Of a stretch of DNA of 64,000 bases, positions 60,781-64,000 are shown piece by piece. Where the stretch lies: positions 620,001 to 684,000 of the forward strand of contig CAUJRU010000138.1 in the NCBI GenBank assembly GCA_963277665.1, in the 5' to 3' direction. This DNA comes from Viscum album (taxonomy: Eukaryota > Streptophyta > Magnoliopsida > Santalales > Viscaceae). The notes beneath the pieces are model-generated. The model saw nothing but the letters and a program-made list of their open reading frames with translations. It made no database searches and was not told the DNA's origin. Position numbers and translations under genes: made by a program. Positions within the stretch are counted from its first letter, which is position 1; each line of letters starts with the position of its first letter.

Positions 60781-63700
60781 ATAAGTATAATTATTTTTTC
60801 ATATTTGAAATAATTATTACATGTTGAATCACTTCATTAGTTATCAATTTAAGACCTAAAATAACTATAAATTCCTTGGAATAAAATCATAAAAATAAAA
60901 CACAATATATTTAAGTAATATGATGGATATATTCTATTAATCAATATATAATGATAGATTAAAATTTTCTTTTCAACAAAATTTTCCCATTCAAATTTAT
61001 AACCATTCCTATTTCTACTCTTTATGATTGAGTATTTATTCATCAAGACATTTTTCCTTTTGAGTTCCACGTATATATTCTTATCATTGTGTGGGATATT
61101 ATTTTAATCATGAACGTTCAAATAATGTGTATCAATTTTTCATAATTCATTTTCATCTAGATTTTGTATTAGGATGGTATTATTGTGAGAAAATCATTTT
61201 AATTTTATCCATACAGATTTTGACTCCAAAAAAAAGATCATGATATCTTATGTTATATTATTTGATATCCTATAATAAAATTTTATTCCTTATTAATGAA
61301 TAATTTTTTTTACCTTTTCTCTTACATTGTCATATGTTTCTATTTTTCTTACATTGTCCAAATTATTTGTCCAAATTTTAAGGAACACATTCACAATTTT
61401 CCGAACATTTTGGGCTCTTCAACGAGGTTCTGGGTAATTTCCTCTACCTGACCAATCCACATATTTCATTTACAGATTAGTTCATTAAAATATTTCTCCC
61501 TATTTCATTAATAAATTTTCAATTTTGTGGATTATTTATAAAATTCCATGGTATGTATTCATCTAAAAAAGTAATATATTATTATACCTTTTGCTGTTAC
61601 ATCTTTCTTAAAATTCATAGGTGATATTAATTCAATGTTTTTCTTTTTTTTTTTGATGGAGAACTCCACATACTTATTAATAAACATTTTGGGAATTCTA
61701 TTTTCCAAACCTTTCTGCTAATGATTTCTCAAGGACGGGTCACCCCCAGTCAGAAGGTACTATGGAAATATATTATCATTTATTTTAGGTTTATAATTGA
61801 TTTATTTATAATTGTATTCTTATTTACTATGACAAACACTATTCAAGGAAACATCGATATTGCCTTGAATTTCAAATCAATTTGACTTTTAATGAATAGT
61901 CTTTATATCCTATCAATTTTCCTTTATCTCATGCCAACATCTACAAAATATATTCTTTATTTATTGCATTGAAATAGTTGTATTATACCTATAATCAAAT
62001 TCCTTATTCCAATATAAGTTTTTGAATATTGAAAAACCAACAAGCATTGGTTTCATTCATTGGACCACCTTTTTTCCATAATTTCTTGAGATAGTAGGTT
62101 TCTATTATTTACCACTAATATAAACATGAATAGATTATTTATGGAACCATCCCTAATATGACATCTTATATCTATCAATTAAATAATTTTTGGATTTTAT
62201 TCACATTTTTCCTACAATATTTGAATAATATTTATGAGAAAATATATACAATATTGAAATTTTTTTATAAGACATATTGTTTTTAAAGAAGGATGATTCC
62301 ATTCAATTTGGGGCTTTTAAATATTGATTATTGGATGATTTCAGAATATTTTTACCACTAAATAAGGGTATTTCATCCAAAAAATCCTCCATATAACCTT
62401 TTGTAGAAAAAAATCAATTCTTAATTGTTTTTTATGGAATTAATTTACTAGTTATCAAGTTAATCAATATACCATGATTATCAAAGAATATCACATTGAT
62501 AATATATGTAGTATTCTCTATCTTATTAATTATCTCTTCAAATTCCTCTTTAATATTTTTATCTAATTCTTCAAATAGTTGGTTTTTACTTTTAAGAAGA
62601 TAGTCATTCTCTTTAATCATATCACCACTGTTCATTATTTTAGAATTCTTGATATTAGTTACGTATTCTAATTCATTGATCATTTCCTCGGTAATTTTCT
62701 TGGATTATTCGTTCTCGTAAAATGTGTTGATCGAGTCATCATCAAATCTATGATACTATCCATGAAGCTATACATTTTTGAAATTTGAAGATCTAACTTA
62801 TTTTAAGTTCTTAACAAAATAAATTCTATTTTATTTTAACTACATATATATCATTTCATTGAAATATTCTTGGTGGGTGGTCTCCTCTTTCATACTTCTA
62901 AAAAAACCATATATATATAATCATATTTATTTTTCGGTAGTGATAATGGTATTTTTAAAATAAACTAGAAGATTTTTCTGGTGATTTATTAGATTTGGGA
63001 TCATTCCAGCAGATATATGGTTCCTTAATACAAAAAATCGAACCATAACATTTCAGTGATATTTATTATTATAAATATTATAATGCATGTCAGACTAAAC
63101 ATATTTCGATGTTTTTGGTTATGAGTCTGACTACAAAATCCTCCACTTCAATCCCAAATTTTTTATTATCAAGATTATAGTATGGGGAAACCATTTTTTC
63201 TTCAGCACAATTCAATGGTTTCAATACTCATTAAAATTTTTGTTATGTGATATATTATAATAAAAAATATTAGTATGATCATTAATATTATTAAATATAA
63301 TTTTTTGAGAAACATTTTTCACTCTTTTCATTGATAAGTCATTTATCTACATTTTTGTATATCTTCTCATTTAATTCATTATTATCATAATATGAATCTC
63401 ATTAATATTTTCCTTGATAAATAATTTATAGGATTCATCAAATATGGACCATATTTATCCTTGAAAATAGAAACTATATTCTCCGAATAAAATATTAAAT
63501 AATATAATCGAATAGTGTTGTAGCCTATTCTAGTAATAATTTTTAGGATCACGATGGAATGCATCAAACATAAAGATAGGGGTGAGTCAGCATTTTTATA
63601 ATTTTATTCTTATTAAATTTTCATACCTTTTTACCTCTTTGCTTATTTAATGAGATAATATCACTCTTTTATCCTTGTGTTGTTTGTTAAGAATATATTT

Positions 63701-64000
63701 AATAGAAAATAAAAACCAATGAACTCCCATGTTTTGTTAATGAGTTTCACCTCCGTAATGATAACTATAACCCGTGTATAACATGGTTATTATTAAATGT
63801 TTACATATTCCTTCTTATTATCATTGAATGAAAGATAAATGTTATAGTCTTGCACTTGTTATCCTAGAACTAAACAGATATAGAGAAATGGGGGCTTACT
63901 ATTGCTTTGTATAAGAGAACGGACTTTCACATTCTTGAAGAAAGACAACCTATATTGGCTCGAGAAACTATTAGTATATATGGATTAATAATTTCACAAA
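60781..64000. other. AT-rich sequence of unknown origin with minus-strand ORF scraps
   Basis: This stretch does not align by eye with the array's internal regions, so the series seems to end at LTR D. The minus strand keeps open pieces at 62,432-62,683 (83 codons, charged helical, ENDYLLKSKNQLFEELDKNI), 60,849-61,070 and 63,385-63,567. Broken frames link them at 61,900-62,700. I do not recognise the protein. It could be another decayed retroelement or an old integrated pararetrovirus; neither is supported by a firm motif. Confidence 0.4.

Noticed and set aside
61900..62700. Faint resemblance of minus-strand fragments to a plant pararetrovirus movement-type protein
   Set aside because: Only a loose pattern across several stops, with no neighbouring RT or coat motif. 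Too weak to annotate.
1..64000. Host genes, tRNA or rRNA
   Set aside because: Reading both strands gave no tRNA cloverleaf, no rRNA-like block and no non-transposon protein. This is by eye, so a short non-coding RNA could be missed.

Overview
The window is plant nuclear heterochromatin: an AT-rich, gene-free stack of decayed LTR retrotransposons of the plant Ty3/gypsy and Ty1/copia (Sirevirus-like) lineages. Every recognisable protein is retroelement gag or pol, broken by stops and frameshifts. I found no host gene, tRNA, rRNA or CRISPR. Old paired LTRs that are still structurally recognisable suggest a large genome that removes DNA slowly. The species cannot be named from this sequence.

Layout. 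(1) 1-13,140: the 3' half of a plus-strand Ty3/gypsy element (RT end, RNase H, integrase, PPT, 3' LTR). Its 3' LTR is split by (2), a complete minus-strand gypsy element at 3,637-12,224 with 2.88-kb LTRs, a perfect 5-bp TSD, PBS, PPT and only a gag relic inside. (3) 14,949-60,780: a head-to-tail series of one non-autonomous-looking, very AT-rich LTR family (here Z, A, B, C, D; LTRs about 4.1-4.7 kb, internal regions about 2.3 kb with no recognisable protein). (4) Inside the A internal region sits an 11.7-kb plus-strand Sirevirus-like copia element (23,828-35,563) with gag, protease, integrase, RT, RNase H and a long env-like-position region. (5) Inside LTR C, about 30 bp downstream of its TATA box, sits a minus-strand gypsy element (44,060-55,671) with 4.31-kb LTRs, gag, RNase H and integrase-tail relics. 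(6) 60,781-64,000 is AT-rich sequence of unknown origin with minus-strand ORF scraps.

Order of events (inference): the Z-D series and the gypsy element at the left edge were hosts. The 8.6-kb gypsy, the copia and the 11.6-kb gypsy elements inserted into them later, and all then decayed. The most unusual features are the multi-LTR array, a conserved module repeated every ~185 bp inside its LTRs, phase-perfect minisatellites (28/31 bp in the array LTRs, 25 bp in the copia LTRs, 15 bp x 10 between copia pol and the env-like region), and the gag-only long-LTR element.
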